From: Bacteroidota bacterium | GTDB lineage: Bacteria; Bacteroidota; Bacteroidia; Flavobacteriales_F; PHOS-HE28 | Direction: 5' to 3' | DNA length: 25,048 bases | Assembly: GCA_023418095.1 (NCBI GenBank) | Contig: JAEZDL010000175.1 | Location: 1-25,048, forward strand | Part shown: piece after piece, positions 13,658 through 23,623 of the stretch | Layout: each line of letters begins with the position of its first letter | Numbering within the stretch: position 1 is the first letter of the stretch | Program-made: the position numbers and the translations under genes | The notes under the pieces: generated by a model | The model's input: the letters and a program-made list of their open reading frames with translations, nothing else | What the model was told of the DNA's origin: nothing | Databases searched by the model: none

Positions 13658-16600
13658 CGGCGTAGGAAGATGAAGCCGGTGGCGGCCTCGGAGCCATCAC
13701 CGATGTCCAACACATAGTAATAGGTGCTCTCGGGCAGCTTCTCGCCGAAGGCCGCACCGAACTGGCTGGTGCCATCCCAATCGTTCAGGTATGGCTGGCG
13801 ATCGAGCACCTTGTTCCCCCAGCGGTTGAACACCTGTAGTGAATTCCCAGGATACGACTCGAGGTTGATGATCTGGTACACATCGTTCACACCATCGCCG
13901 TTGGGCGAGAACGCATCGGGGATGCGCAGCGTGAGGCAATCGCGAAGCTTCACCATCACCGTATCGGCCGTGGGTCCGCAGGGATCGCCAGTCTCGAAGG
14001 GTCCGTTGCTCACCGTCCACATGAAGATGTTCTCCCCAAGCCCAAGCCCCGTGATCTGGGTGTTCGGATCGGTGGGATCGATGATGTTCGCCGTGCCGGA
14101 CATCAGGGTCCAAATCCCGGAGGATGTGCTTCCGGCAGGAACGGCCTGAAGTGAAGCGTTCGTTTCATCCTGGCAGAAATTCCCTCCCTCACCGGCATCC
14201 GCCCCGGCGGCTTCGTGATCGTAGATCGCGATCGTCACTTCATCCGAAGTGATACCGCAGGCACCGTTGTCGACCGTCCAGAGGAAGGTGTTCGCACCGA
14301 GACCGGCCCCGCTCACCACGGTGAACGGATCGGTATTGTTGGCAATGCTTCCCGACCCACTGATCACGCTCCACGTCCCTGTGGCGGGTGCGGTGGCCGC
14401 GCTTGCCAGCATGGTGATCTCCGAGATCACCGGCGTGCAGAATGCTTGATCGGGTCCGGCCGCAGCGGCCTGCGTGCCATTGTCATAGATGGTGATGGTT
14501 ACCTGATCGGAAGTGATGCCGTTCTCACAAGGTCCATTGTCCACAGTCCATTCGAGTACGGTGGTGCCGATCGGAAGCCCACTCACGGTGGCGTTGGGTG
14601 ATGCGGGATCGGAGATCATTGCCGATCCGCTGATCACGCTCCATGTTCCCGTGGCCGGGAAGGCGACCGCACTTCCCTGGAGTGAAGCGGAGGTGTTCGG
14701 TGCGCAGAATTGTTGATCGACCCCGGCATCGGCGGCAGGTTGTCCCTGATCGTACACCATCACCAGCACCTGATCCGATGAAGTTCCACAAGGGCCGTTG
14801 GCGATGGTCCATTCGAACACGTTCGCACCGATCGAAAGACCGGAAACCCCGGTGTTGTTCATTGTCGCATCGTCGAAAACGCCGGTGCCGCTCACCACGG
14901 TCCATGATCCGGTTGCCGGTGCAATGGGCGCATTCGCCTGCAACGTGGTGCTTTCGGCGGGCGTGCAGAGCACCTGATCGGCACCTGCATCCGCCGGGTC
15001 GCTCTCACCATCGAAGAGGAAGATGTTCATGTCCGCGGATGTGTGCGTGCACGGACCATTGTCCAACGACCACCTGAAAATGTTTTGCCCTACTCCGAGG
15101 TTGTTCACCATGGTGAGCGGATCGTTCGGATCCACGAGATCGCCTGCGCCCTGGATCAAGGTCCAGGTACCAGTGGCAGGGAATACCGCATCGTTCGCCT
15201 GCATAGCAGTGCTGTTGATCGGCGTGCAGATCAGCACGTCCGATCCCACGGTGGCGGCGGGGGCTTGATCATCATACACGACGATGCGCACCGTATCGGT
15301 GCTCGGCGGCCCGAACCCGCACTGGCCATTGAAGATCGTCCACAGGAATTCATGCACACCCACTCCGAGCCCGCTCAAAGCGGAGGTCGGATCGTTGATG
15401 GAATTCACCGTGGCACCGCCCTGGAGAACGGACCAGGTACCGATACCCGGTGCGGCTGGCGTATTCGCCTGCATCACTGCCGCTGAGTCGCCACCGCAGA
15501 TCAATTGATCGGGCCCGGCATCCGCGATCGGAGCGAGCGGATCGTACACGTACACATCGACCGTATCCGTAAGGATGCCATTGTTCGGGCATGGATCCCA
15601 TGAGAGGGTCCATACGAACGAGTTGATGCCCTGGGTCAATCCGGAGACCGTCGTCACCGGATCGTTCGGATCGGTGAATACACCTGTTCCGGCCAGGACG
15701 CTCCATGTACCGATCGCCGGTGCAGGTGGTGCCACAGCCTGCAGTTGCATGGTGGTGATCGGTATGCAGGTCTGCAGATCCGGACCGGCATCGGCCGCTG
15801 CGGTGGTATCACCATACACGATCACTTCCACCACATCGCTCGTTACGCCGTTCGGGCATGGGCCGTTGGAGACTTCCCATTGGAAGATGTTCACGCCTTC
15901 GAGCATGCCGGTGATCATCGTATTGGGATCGCCCGGGTCCACGGCGGAACCGTTGCCCGATACGAGTGTCCATGTGCCGGTGGCGGGGAAGATCAGCTGG
16001 CTCGCTGCCATGAATGCGCTGTCCTGCGGAACGCACAACTGCTGATCGAGCCCGGCATCTGCGAGCGGGTTGTTCGGATCGAAAACGAAGATGCTCACCT
16101 GATCCGTGGTCGTAGCGCAATCACCGCTCTCAAGCATCCATGTGAAGATGTTCTCCCCGATCGTAAGGCCTGTCACTTCCGTGTTCGGATCGTTCGGGTC
16201 GGCGAATACGCCCGTGCCTTGCGAAACGGACCAGGTGCCCACCGCGTTCACCACAGGTGCGTTCGCGGAGAGGGTCGCCGCATCCGCGGGGAAGCAGAGC
16301 GATCGATCGGCTCCTGCATCGGCTGGCGGGGCGTTCGCATCGAATAGGATCACCGTGACCTGGTCGGTCGTGATGCCGTTCGCACATGCACCATTGTCCA
16401 CAGTCCAGGTGAAGATGTTCGTTCCAATGCCCAGGCCGGTGATGGTCGTGGCCGGATCGTTCACATCAGAGATCGTGCCTTGTCCGGATGTGAGCGTCCA
16501 TGTTCCGATCGCCGGGAAGGTGACCGTGCTTCCGGCCATCGTTACGCTTGTTACAGGCGTGCATATCTGTTGATCGGGTCCGGCATCCGCATCCGGGTTG

Positions 16601-19600
16601 TTCTCATCAAATACATAGATGCTCACCAGATCGGTGGTGATCGCATTCGCACAGGCGCCATTGTCCACCGTCCAGGAGAAGATGTTCTCGCCGATCGAAA
16701 GACCGGTCACTTCGGAATTCGGATCGGATGGATCGGCGATCACACCGGTTCCGCTCATGAGAACCCATGTTCCTGTGGCCGGCGAAGTGATCGCACTGCC
16801 TTGCATTGTCGTTGTGAACACCGGCGAGCAGAGCTGTTGATCGGACCCTGCATTTGCAGCTGGGTTGTTCTGATCATACAGGTCGATCGTCACCGTATCG
16901 GTGGTGATGCCGTTCGCACATGGGCCGGCATCCACCTGCCATTCCAGGATGATCACCCCGGGTGCAGCGCCATCGATCACTGCCAGCGGATCGTTCGGAT
17001 CGGAAATGGTCCCGCTTCCCGAGATCATCGTCCATGTTCCGATCGCAGGTGCCGTGACCGTGCTGCCCTGCAATTGAATATTCGGGACCGGCGTACACAG
17101 AGCCTGATCGGATCCGGCGTTCGCTGCTGGATCGTTCCCATTGTACACATTGATGCTCACCAGATCGGTGGTGATCCCGCTCGCGCACGGCCCATTGTCC
17201 ACCGTCCATTGGAAGATGTTCTCCCCGAACGCAAGATCGAGGATCACCGAATTGGGATCATTGGGCGAAACGATCAGGCCCGTCCCGCTCACGAGCGTCC
17301 AGGTGCCTGTGGCCGGGAACGTGATCAGGCTACCCGCCATGGTGGTGGTGGCCAGATCGGTTGCGCAGAGCTGCTGATCGGCACCTGCGTCGGCGATCGG
17401 GTTGTTCTCGTCGTACACGAAGATGCTCACCACATCCGATCCACTGCCTGTTTCGCAGGTACCATTGCTGCTGGTCCAGAGGAATTGGTTCTCTCCCACT
17501 CCCAGCCCTGTTACTTCCGTGTTCGGATCGTTGGGATCGGTGATCGTTCCGCTGCCGGTCACAAGTGTCCACGTGCCTACGGCAGGGAATGTCACTACAC
17601 TTCCGTTCAAATTGGTGCTGGCCTGTGGCGTGCAGAGCGTTTGATCCGCACCAGCGGCCGGCGGCGGACTGTTGCTGTCGAACAGCGTGATCGTCACCTG
17701 ATCGGAGGTGATGCCATTGGCGCATGGTCCATTGTCCACGGTCCATTCAAATACGTTCACGCCTACGCCGAGCGCGGTGATCGTGGTGTTCGGCAGAGAG
17801 GGATCCGTGATCGTTCCTGCACCCGAAATGAGCGTCCAGGTGCCTGTGGCCGGGAATGTGATCGCACTTCCCTGAAGTGCTGCCACGATCTGCGGCGTGC
17901 AGAGCGACTGATCCGCGCCGGCATCGGCGACCGGAACGTTCGCGTCGAAGATGAAGATGCTCACCTGATCTGAGGTCGTTCCGCAAGGCCCATTATCTAC
18001 CTGCCATTCGAACACGTTCTCACCGATCGCCAGACCTGTGATCGTTGTGGCCGGATCGTTGGGATCGGAGGGCACACCGCTTCCGCTTACAAGGCTCCAT
18101 GTCCCGATCGCCGGAATAGTGATGGAGCTGCCGGCCATGGTGGCCGTGGTGGTGGCACAGAGTTGTTGGTCCGGACCGGCATTGGCGACCGGGTTGTTCT
18201 CGTCGTAGATCAGGATCGAGGTCTGATCGGTGGTGAGGGGATCGGGGCAATCCCCATTGTTCACCGTATACGAGAATGTGTTGATCCCGATCGCAAGGCC
18301 GTTCACAACTGTGGTGCTCGAGGCCGGATCCACGATGGTTCCCGCTCCGCTGATCAACTGCCATTCAGAAGTTGCGGGGAACGTTGCTGCACTTCCCGTG
18401 AGCGTCGCTTGATCCTGCGGTGAACAGAATTCCTGGTCGGTGCCTGCACCCGCTGCCGCGGTGGTACCATCGAATACGATGATGCTCACCTGGTCACTGG
18501 TGATCGGATCGGCGCAGGCACCGCTATTCACTGTCCATTGGAAGATGTTCTCCCCTACCGTGAGCCCGGTCACTTCCGTATCTGGATCGTTCGGATCGCT
18601 GATGAGACCATTACCGCTCACGAGTACCCACTCACCTGTGGCGGGGAAGACCACTGCACTTCCGGCAAGTGTGGCCGAGGTCGTTGGCGAGCAGATCGTC
18701 TGGTCAGGACCGGCTGCAGCAGGGCCCATCGATCCATCATAGACAACGATGCGCACCTGATCCGATGTGGTACCGCACGCTCCGTTCTCGATCGTCCATT
18801 CGAATATGTTCACTCCGACAGGAAGTGACGTAATGGTGGTGTTCGGGTCGTTCGATGCCGTGATCGTGCCCCCGCCGTTCACCACCGTCCAGGTACCGAT
18901 CGCGGATCCCACGGTCCCGGTGGCGTTCATCACCACGGTGGAAAGTGGTGTGCAGATCTCCTGATCGGCCCCGGCGTTCGCGACAGGTGCACCACTGTCG
19001 TAAACGAAGACCGAAACAAGGTCGGTGGTGATCGCATTGGCGCAGGCGCCGTTGTTCACCTGCCATTGGAATACGTTCTCACCGATCCCCAATCCGCTGA
19101 TGGTGGTGGTGGGCGAGGTCGGATCGGCGATGATACCGCTTCCGCTCACCAGGGTCCATTCCCCCATGGCCGGTATGATGAGCGATGAGGCGCTCATGTT
19201 CGTGCTGCTCATCGGAAGGCAGATCTGCTGATCGGGACCTGCGTCCGCCACCGGATTGGCCGGATCGAAAGTGAAGATCGTCAGATCATCATCGGTGATG
19301 CCACAACCCAGGTTGTCGATGCTCCATTCAATGATGTTCACCCCGATCGAAAGACCGGATACGGTGGTGGTTGGATCGGCTGGATCGGCGAACGTGGCCG
19401 TGCCCTGGATCACCGACCAGCTCCCGGTTGCCGGGAAGATCGGCGAATTCGCCGTGGTCACCACCGTTCCAGCGGTCCCACACGTGATCATATCAGCTCC
19501 GGCGGTGGCGGGTTGAGCTTCGCCATCGGCCACGGTAACGTTCACCGTACTGCTCGAGATCGGTGATGCGCATGAGCCGTTGTTCACTGTCCATGTGAAC

Positions 19601-22600
19601 GAATAGATGCCAGGCGCAAGTCCGGTAACGGTGGAATTCGGATCGTTGGGATCGGTGATCGTTCCGGAACCTCCGGTGGATGTCCATACCCCAGTGGCCG
19701 GGAAGATCACGGGGCTCGCTTCGAGCTCGATCGAGTTTCCCGCATCGGTGCAGATGTTGAAATCCTCACCGGCATCCGCGGCAGGATTCGCCGGATCGAA
19801 CACGAACACGCTCAACTGATCGGTGGTCGTTCCGCAGGAGCCGTTGTTCACTTCCCATTGGAAGATATTCTGGCCTACCGCGAGACCGGTTATGGTCGTA
19901 AGCGGATCGAAGGGATCGGTGATCTGTGCGGTCCCTGAGATCAACATCCATTGACCAGTGGCAGGCGCGGCTACGATGTTCGCTGCCATTACCGTATTCG
20001 TAGCACAGATCGAGATGTCGGGTCCGGCGCTGGCAGGTGCTATTGATGCATCATTCACCGTGATGCGCACCACATCCGTAGTGATACCGCCGCATGCACC
20101 GGTGTTCACCGTCCACTGCAATTCGTTCACGCCGACTCCAAAACCGCTTGCCGCAGAGGTCGGCGAGCTTGGATCGGCGATGGTGGCCGATCCGGTGATC
20201 ACGGACCATTGGCCTGTGCCCGGGAATGTCACTGTACTTCCTGCGAGGGTGATCGCGTTCGGGGCGACCGGGATGCAGAGCGAAACATCGGGTCCGGCGT
20301 TCGCAATGGCATCGGTGCTCGAGAATCTGCTGATCACCACATCATCGGAACTGGTTCCGCAGGGGCCGTTGTTCACCATCCAGCGCAATACCGTTACACC
20401 CACCGGGATCCCCGAAACCGAAGCTGTGGGGCTGTTGGGATTCGCGATCGTACCCGTACCACTGATGACCGACCATGTGCCAGTGGCAGGTGCGGTGACC
20501 GCATTTCCTGCAAGTATGGTACTACCGGATCCGCACAGTTCCTGATCGGCACCTGCGTTCGCGACAGCAGCATTTGGATCGTAGATCCTGATCGTGACTT
20601 CGTCGGAGGTGATCGCACCCGGACATGGCCCGTTCGTGATCGTCCAGCGGTAAACGTTCACACCACTGGTCGCCCCGGTCACCGTGGTGGTGGGGTTCGA
20701 TGGATCGGTGAAGATGCCGGTTCCACTTACCACGCTCCAGGTACCTGAGGCGGGTTCGCTAGGTGCGTTCGCTGCCAGGGTTACTGCAGCGACAGGGCCG
20801 CACAGGTCCTGATCGATCCCCGCATTCGCGGCAGGTGCGTTCCGATCGAAAACGTTTATCACCACATCATCGCTCGTGGTCGGTGGCAGGCATGCACCAT
20901 TGTTGATCGTCCATCGCAGAACGTTCACACCTACGGAAAGGCCGGAGACGGACGTAGTGGCGCTCGATGCGTTCGCGAACATCCCCGTACCGCTGATCAC
21001 AGACCATGTGCCCGTTGCCGGCGCCACTGGAATGTTCCCTGCCAGGGTGGTGGTGGCTGTGGGTGAGGCGATCGGTGTACACAGGTTCTGGTCCGCACCG
21101 GCGTTGGCGGCAGGTGCCCCATTGTCGAAGCGGCTGATGGTGACCGTTGAGGTGGTGATGCCGCAGGGTCCGTTGTTCACGGTCCATTGGAAAACATTGT
21201 TGCCGATCCCCAGACCGGTGATCTGTGTGGTGGGCGACGCTGGTGAGGTGATGGTACCGCTTCCGCTTACCAGCGACCACGCACCCGTAGCAGGTGCGAC
21301 CGGTGTATTGGCCGCCATTGTGGTTGTGGCGGTGCAGATCTGTTGTGCGGGCCCGGCGTTCGCGGAAGGTGCGTTCTGGTCGTATACGATCACGCTCATC
21401 TGATCCATCGTGGTGGGTGGATCGCAAGGACCGTTGAAAATGGTCCACTGGAACGTGTTCACACCTAAGGAAAGCCCGGTAACCGTGGTATTGCGGATGT
21501 TGGGATTCGCGAAGACCCCTGTACCCGCCACCACGGTCCATGTACCATTGTTCGGTTGGGCGGCGAGTTGCACCTGTGCAGGTGGTGAACAGAAGAGCTG
21601 ATCGGGGCCGGCATTGGCAGCCGGCTGTGCGTAATCGTACACCTGCACCGTCATCGTGTTGGATGTGGGTGTTCCGCATGGACCGTTGTTGATCGTCCAG
21701 CGCAGTGTGTTCTGCCCCACGGAAAGACCCGTGACCTGTGTGGTGGGAGAATTGGGGTTCGCGAAAACACCGGTGCCACTGATCACCGTCCATGTGCCCA
21801 CGGCCGGGGCGATCGCTGCGTTCGCCGCAAGCGTGGTCTGGTTGTTCGGTGTGCAAAGTTGCTGGTTGGGTCCGGCATTGGCTGCAGCCTGGGCCGGGTT
21901 GTATCGGGTGATCACCACATCATCGGTGGTGACACCACAACTTCCATAGTCCATGGTCCAGCGGAACACATTGGCACCTTGTGCCAGACCGGAAACCGTG
22001 GTGTTCGGATCGGAAACCGACGCGAACGTACCTGTTCCGCTGATCACGCTCCACGTCCCCGGTGTTTGCGGATAAGGCTGCTGCGCTGCAAGGGTGGCCG
22101 TGGTGGCGCAAACACTTTGATCCGGTCCGGCGTTGGCCGTTGCGAACGGTGGAGTAATGTTGATCAGGTAACCCTGCGTGGCCGATCCATTCAGCGTGCA
22201 CGCATCATCCATTACGGACACGGTGAAGATCTGGGTGCCGATATCAGCGACACCGGGTGTCCAGCAGAACGTACCCACCGGACGGGAGGCGGCTGTGGTG
22301 GTGAACGTGGCTCCCGGGATGGCATCGTTCCATTCCATCGTCACGATCTGGCTCGCATCCGCATCGGCGGAATTCACAGTGAAGCAGATATTGTCACCCG
22401 CACATACATCGATCACGAAATCATTTGTACCGTTGATACCGGAAGCGCTCGGATTGTTGTTGGAACATGCGATGATGGCGAATTGCACATCGCGTATGTA
22501 CTGGCCGATCTGGACACCGTTCCTGAATTCCTTTACCAGAACGCTCAACACCGCGAATTGCTGTATGCTCGGGGTACATGTGATGGTGCCTGTTTGCGGA

Positions 22601-23373
22601 TCGATCTGTACGGCGTTCGCACCGCCTAGTGTCACCACCGGCTGCTGGTATGTGTAACCGGCGCTGTAGGGGATCGTCGCACCATTATTCCCTCGCGCGG
22701 GTGCGAATTCGAATGTGAGCGAATCACCTGCCAGATCGGAAACACCATGGTTGTAGACTAGCGGCTGGCCTACGCAGCCGAATGTGACTGGATCGTTCAG
22801 GAAACGAGGCGAACTGTTGCAAGGAGCAACAGTGTTGTTCAATCTCGCAGAGAGATAAAGGTTCCTGGAACCCGGATTGTTGAGCGATGTGATCGCATTG
22901 TTCCGGCAGCACAATTCCCAGGAGAACACCCAGTCGGTACCGCAGCCGGCCCATGCCGAAAGGTCTATCACCTTGCTGAAGCGATAGCGTTCCACACCAT
23001 ATACGCCGCTGGGATCGGTGCAGCGATCGGGCGCTGCGTCGCAGATCGGCGTGATCACATCCACGCTCTCCAGAGCGAAGCATGAAGTGAAATTCGCACC
23101 GCATGTGGGTGATGAGATGGTGAACCTTCTGCCGTTATTGCAATTCGTTGGCGCTTCAACCCCGTTGCAATCGCGGAAAAGCGTAAGGATCACCTTGTAC
23201 TGGTTATTGCCCAGGCATTCGTAGGTGATATCGCCGCCCATGGCGTGCGTAGCGCGTGCCTCGCTCTGCAACAGCACCAGCAATGGAAGGAGCACGAATG
23301 CTTTCCTTACCGCAGCGCGGAATGCGCCGGCCACCATGCGGGCCCTGCGCGAAAAACGTAGAAGTTCAGCCAT
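13654..23373 (-). CDS. Giant T9SS type B surface adhesin with about 31 tandem repeats (SprB-like)
   Basis: A 3239-residue protein, roughly 330 kDa, predicted to be exported through T9SS and displayed on the surface. The signal peptide covers about residues 1-41 (hydrophobic KAFVLLPLLVLLQSEARA). The N-terminal region (42-410) begins THAMGGDITYECLGNNQYKV, a block I recognise from other Bacteroidota surface proteins, with many cysteines and beta-rich segments. Residues 411-3149 are about 31 repeats of about 88 residues. Residues 3150-3239 form the gliding-motility-type C-terminal sorting domain: IPDAFSPNGDGVNDVYQI, LQVFNRWGNKVL, ending GFIFLRR. The downstream sprF/porP partner overlaps its stop. 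A function in adhesion or gliding is likely by analogy with SprB, but SprB itself is larger and its repeats differ. The long frame is intact. The start could also be the Met at residue 13 (23337). Confidence 0.93.
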   Translation of the reverse strand: MAELLRFSRRARMVAGAFRAAVRKAFVLLPLLVLLQSEARATHAMGGDITYECLGNNQYKVILTLFRDCNGVEAPTNCNNGRRFTISSPTCGANFTSCFALESVDVITPICDAAPDRCTDPSGVYGVERYRFSKVIDLSAWAGCGTDWVFSWELCCRNNAITSLNNPGSRNLYLSARLNNTVAPCNSSPRFLNDPVTFGCVGQPLVYNHGVSDLAGDSLTFEFAPARGNNGATIPYSAGYTYQQPVVTLGGANAVQIDPQTGTITCTPSIQQFAVLSVLVKEFRNGVQIGQYIRDVQFAIIACSNNNPSASGINGTNDFVIDVCAGDNICFTVNSADADASQIVTMEWNDAIPGATFTTTAASRPVGTFCWTPGVADIGTQIFTVSVMDDACTLNGSATQGYLINITPPFATANAGPDQSVCATTATLAAQQPYPQTPGTWSVISGTGTFASVSDPNTTVSGLAQGANVFRWTMDYGSCGVTTDDVVITRYNPAQAAANAGPNQQLCTPNNQTTLAANAAIAPAVGTWTVISGTGVFANPNSPTTQVTGLSVGQNTLRWTINNGPCGTPTSNTMTVQVYDYAQPAANAGPDQLFCSPPAQVQLAAQPNNGTWTVVAGTGVFANPNIRNTTVTGLSLGVNTFQWTIFNGPCDPPTTMDQMSVIVYDQNAPSANAGPAQQICTATTTMAANTPVAPATGAWSLVSGSGTITSPASPTTQITGLGIGNNVFQWTVNNGPCGITTSTVTISRFDNGAPAANAGADQNLCTPIASPTATTTLAGNIPVAPATGTWSVISGTGMFANASSATTSVSGLSVGVNVLRWTINNGACLPPTTSDDVVINVFDRNAPAANAGIDQDLCGPVAAVTLAANAPSEPASGTWSVVSGTGIFTDPSNPTTTVTGATSGVNVYRWTITNGPCPGAITSDEVTIRIYDPNAAVANAGADQELCGSGSTILAGNAVTAPATGTWSVISGTGTIANPNSPTASVSGIPVGVTVLRWMVNNGPCGTSSDDVVISRFSSTDAIANAGPDVSLCIPVAPNAITLAGSTVTFPGTGQWSVITGSATIADPSSPTSAASGFGVGVNELQWTVNTGACGGITTDVVRITVNDASIAPASAGPDISICATNTVMAANIVAAPATGQWMLISGTAQITDPFDPLTTITGLAVGQNIFQWEVNNGSCGTTTDQLSVFVFDPANPAADAGEDFNICTDAGNSIELEASPVIFPATGVWTSTGGSGTITDPNDPNSTVTGLAPGIYSFTWTVNNGSCASPISSSTVNVTVADGEAQPATAGADMITCGTAGTVVTTANSPIFPATGSWSVIQGTATFADPADPTTTVSGLSIGVNIIEWSIDNLGCGITDDDLTIFTFDPANPVADAGPDQQICLPMSSTNMSASSLIIPAMGEWTLVSGSGIIADPTSPTTTISGLGIGENVFQWQVNNGACANAITTDLVSVFVYDSGAPVANAGADQEICTPLSTVVMNATGTVGSAIGTWTVVNGGGTITASNDPNTTITSLPVGVNIFEWTIENGACGTTSDQVRIVVYDGSMGPAAAGPDQTICSPTTSATLAGSAVVFPATGEWVLVSGNGLISDPNDPDTEVTGLTVGENIFQWTVNSGACADPITSDQVSIIVFDGTTAAAGAGTDQEFCSPQDQATLTGSAATFPATSEWQLISGAGTIVDPASSTTVVNGLAIGINTFSYTVNNGDCPDPLTTDQTSILIYDENNPVANAGPDQQLCATTTATMAGSSITIPAIGTWSLVSGSGVPSDPNDPATTITGLAIGENVFEWQVDNGPCGTTSDQVSIFIFDANVPVADAGADQSLCTPQIVAALQGSAITFPATGTWTLISGAGTITDPSLPNTTITALGVGVNVFEWTVDNGPCANGITSDQVTITLFDSNSPPPAAGADQTLCTPQASTNLNGSVVTFPAVGTWTLVTGSGTITDPNDPNTEVTGLGVGENQFLWTSSNGTCETGSGSDVVSIFVYDENNPIADAGADQQLCATDLATTTMAGSLITFPATGTWTLVSGTGLIVSPNDPNSVILDLAFGENIFQWTVDNGPCASGITTDLVSINVYNGNDPAANAGSDQALCTPVPNIQLQGSTVTAPAIGTWTMISGSGTISDPNDPLAVIDGAAPGVIILEWQVDAGPCANGITTDTVTIDLYDQNNPAANAGSDQQLCSPVFTTTMQGSAITSPATGTWVLMSGTGVIADPSDPNSEVTGLSIGENIFSWTVDNGACANAITTDLVSIYVFDENNPDADAGPDQQICTPVTSVTMAGSTVTFPAIGTWTLTSGQGTISDVNDPATTITGLGIGTNIFTWTVDNGACANGITTDQVTVILFDANAPPADAGADRSLCFPADAATLSANAPVVNAVGTWSVSQGTGVFADPNDPNTEVTGLTIGENIFTWMLESGDCATTTDQVSIFVFDPNNPLADAGLDQQLCVPQDSAFMAASQLIFPATGTWTLVSGNGSAVDPGDPNTMITGMLEGVNIFQWEVSNGPCPNGVTSDVVEVIVYGDTTAAADAGPDLQTCIPITTMQLQAVAPPAPAIGTWSVLAGTGVFTDPNDPVTTVSGLTQGINSFVWTLSWDPCPNNGILTDTVDVYVYDPLAPIADAGPDQLICGGDSAAVMQANTPAAPGIGTWSVLQGGATVNSINDPTSALSGLGVGVHEFLWTIFNGQCGFGPPSTDTVRIVVYDDQAPAATVGSDVLICTPINSTAMQANDAVFPATGTWTLIQGAGDLVDPNDPLTMVNNLGVGQNIFRWSLDNGPCTHTSADMNIFLFDGESDPADAGADQVLCTPAESTTLQANAPIAPATGSWTVVSGTGVFDDATMNNTGVSGLSIGANVFEWTIANGPCGTSSDQVLVMVYDQGQPAADAGVDQQFCAPNTSASLQGSAVAFPATGTWSVISGSAMISDPASPNATVSGLPIGTTVLEWTVDNGPCENGITSDQVTITIYDNGTQAAAAGPDQAFCTPVISEITMLASAATAPATGTWSVISGSGSIANNTDPFTVVSGAGLGANTFLWTVDNGACGITSDEVTIAIYDHEAAGADAGEGGNFCQDETNASLQAVPAGSTSSGIWTLMSGTANIIDPTDPNTQITGLGLGENIFMWTVSNGPFETGDPCGPTADTVMVKLRDCLTLRIPDAFSPNGDGVNDVYQIINLESYPGNSLQVFNRWGNKVLDRQPYLNDWDGTSQFGAAFGEKLPESTYYYVLDIGDGSEAATGFIFLRR
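13927..22143 (-). repeat. Tandem array of about 31 coding repeats, mean period about 265 bases
   Basis: Aligning the translation by eye gives about 31 units of 85-93 residues. A typical unit reads ADAGPDQQLC, TMAGS, FPATGTWTLVSGSGTI, DPNDPNT, VTGLGVGENIFQWTVDNGPC and DQVSIFVYD. Each should be an Ig-like or PKD-like beta sandwich. One cysteine near unit position 10 and one near position 68 occur in every unit I aligned. Units differ enough at the DNA level that they are not recent exact copies. The last unit is irregular around its second cysteine (GPFETGDPCG). Confidence 0.93.
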
Positions 23374-23508
23374 GTAAGCTCTGGGCTACTGTCCGGTGAG
23401 AACGACCTGATCACACCCGATCCCCAGTGCACCTGCATCAGTCCTTCGCGATCCACGGCGGGACAACGTTCAGACCCATGTCGATCGGCTTTGGGATCAA
23501 GTTGCGGA

Positions 23509-23537
23509 CAAACGTAGACGGCCACAAAATGTGACAA
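23509..23537 (-). promoter_or_regulatory. Bacteroidota promoter of the adhesin operon (TTG-N18-TACGTTTG)
   Basis: On the minus strand, TTG at 23537-23535, an 18-base spacer and TACGTTTG at 23516-23509 match the TTG-N17-23-TAnnTTTG consensus in both boxes. Transcription would start near 23500, leaving a leader of about 125-130 bases before the adhesin ATG. No terminator for the preceding gene was found between 23538 and 23623. Confidence 0.72.
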
Positions 23538-23623
23538 GAGCGCACCAGCGCTCAATTGTCAACAGTTGTTTGTTTGCGCGATCGGTAAAAGATCCCGACC
23601 GGCAACATGAAAAAAACACTTCG

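Noticed and set aside
16480..17973. A 497-residue open frame antisense to the adhesin array
   Set aside because: It is rich in R, G, H and I with repeated GSG and IGGD-like phrases that mirror the sense repeats at the same period. It reflects repeated sense codons that happen to lack antisense stops; it has no domain I recognise.
13927..22143. A CRISPR-like or satellite array
   Set aside because: The period is about 265 bases, units are diverged, and one intact reading frame runs through all of them, so this is a protein repeat array.
23538..23623. A terminator hairpin between the Spy-like gene and the adhesin promoter
   Set aside because: Only weak, broken pairings were found around the GATC words, with no stem plus T run on the minus strand.
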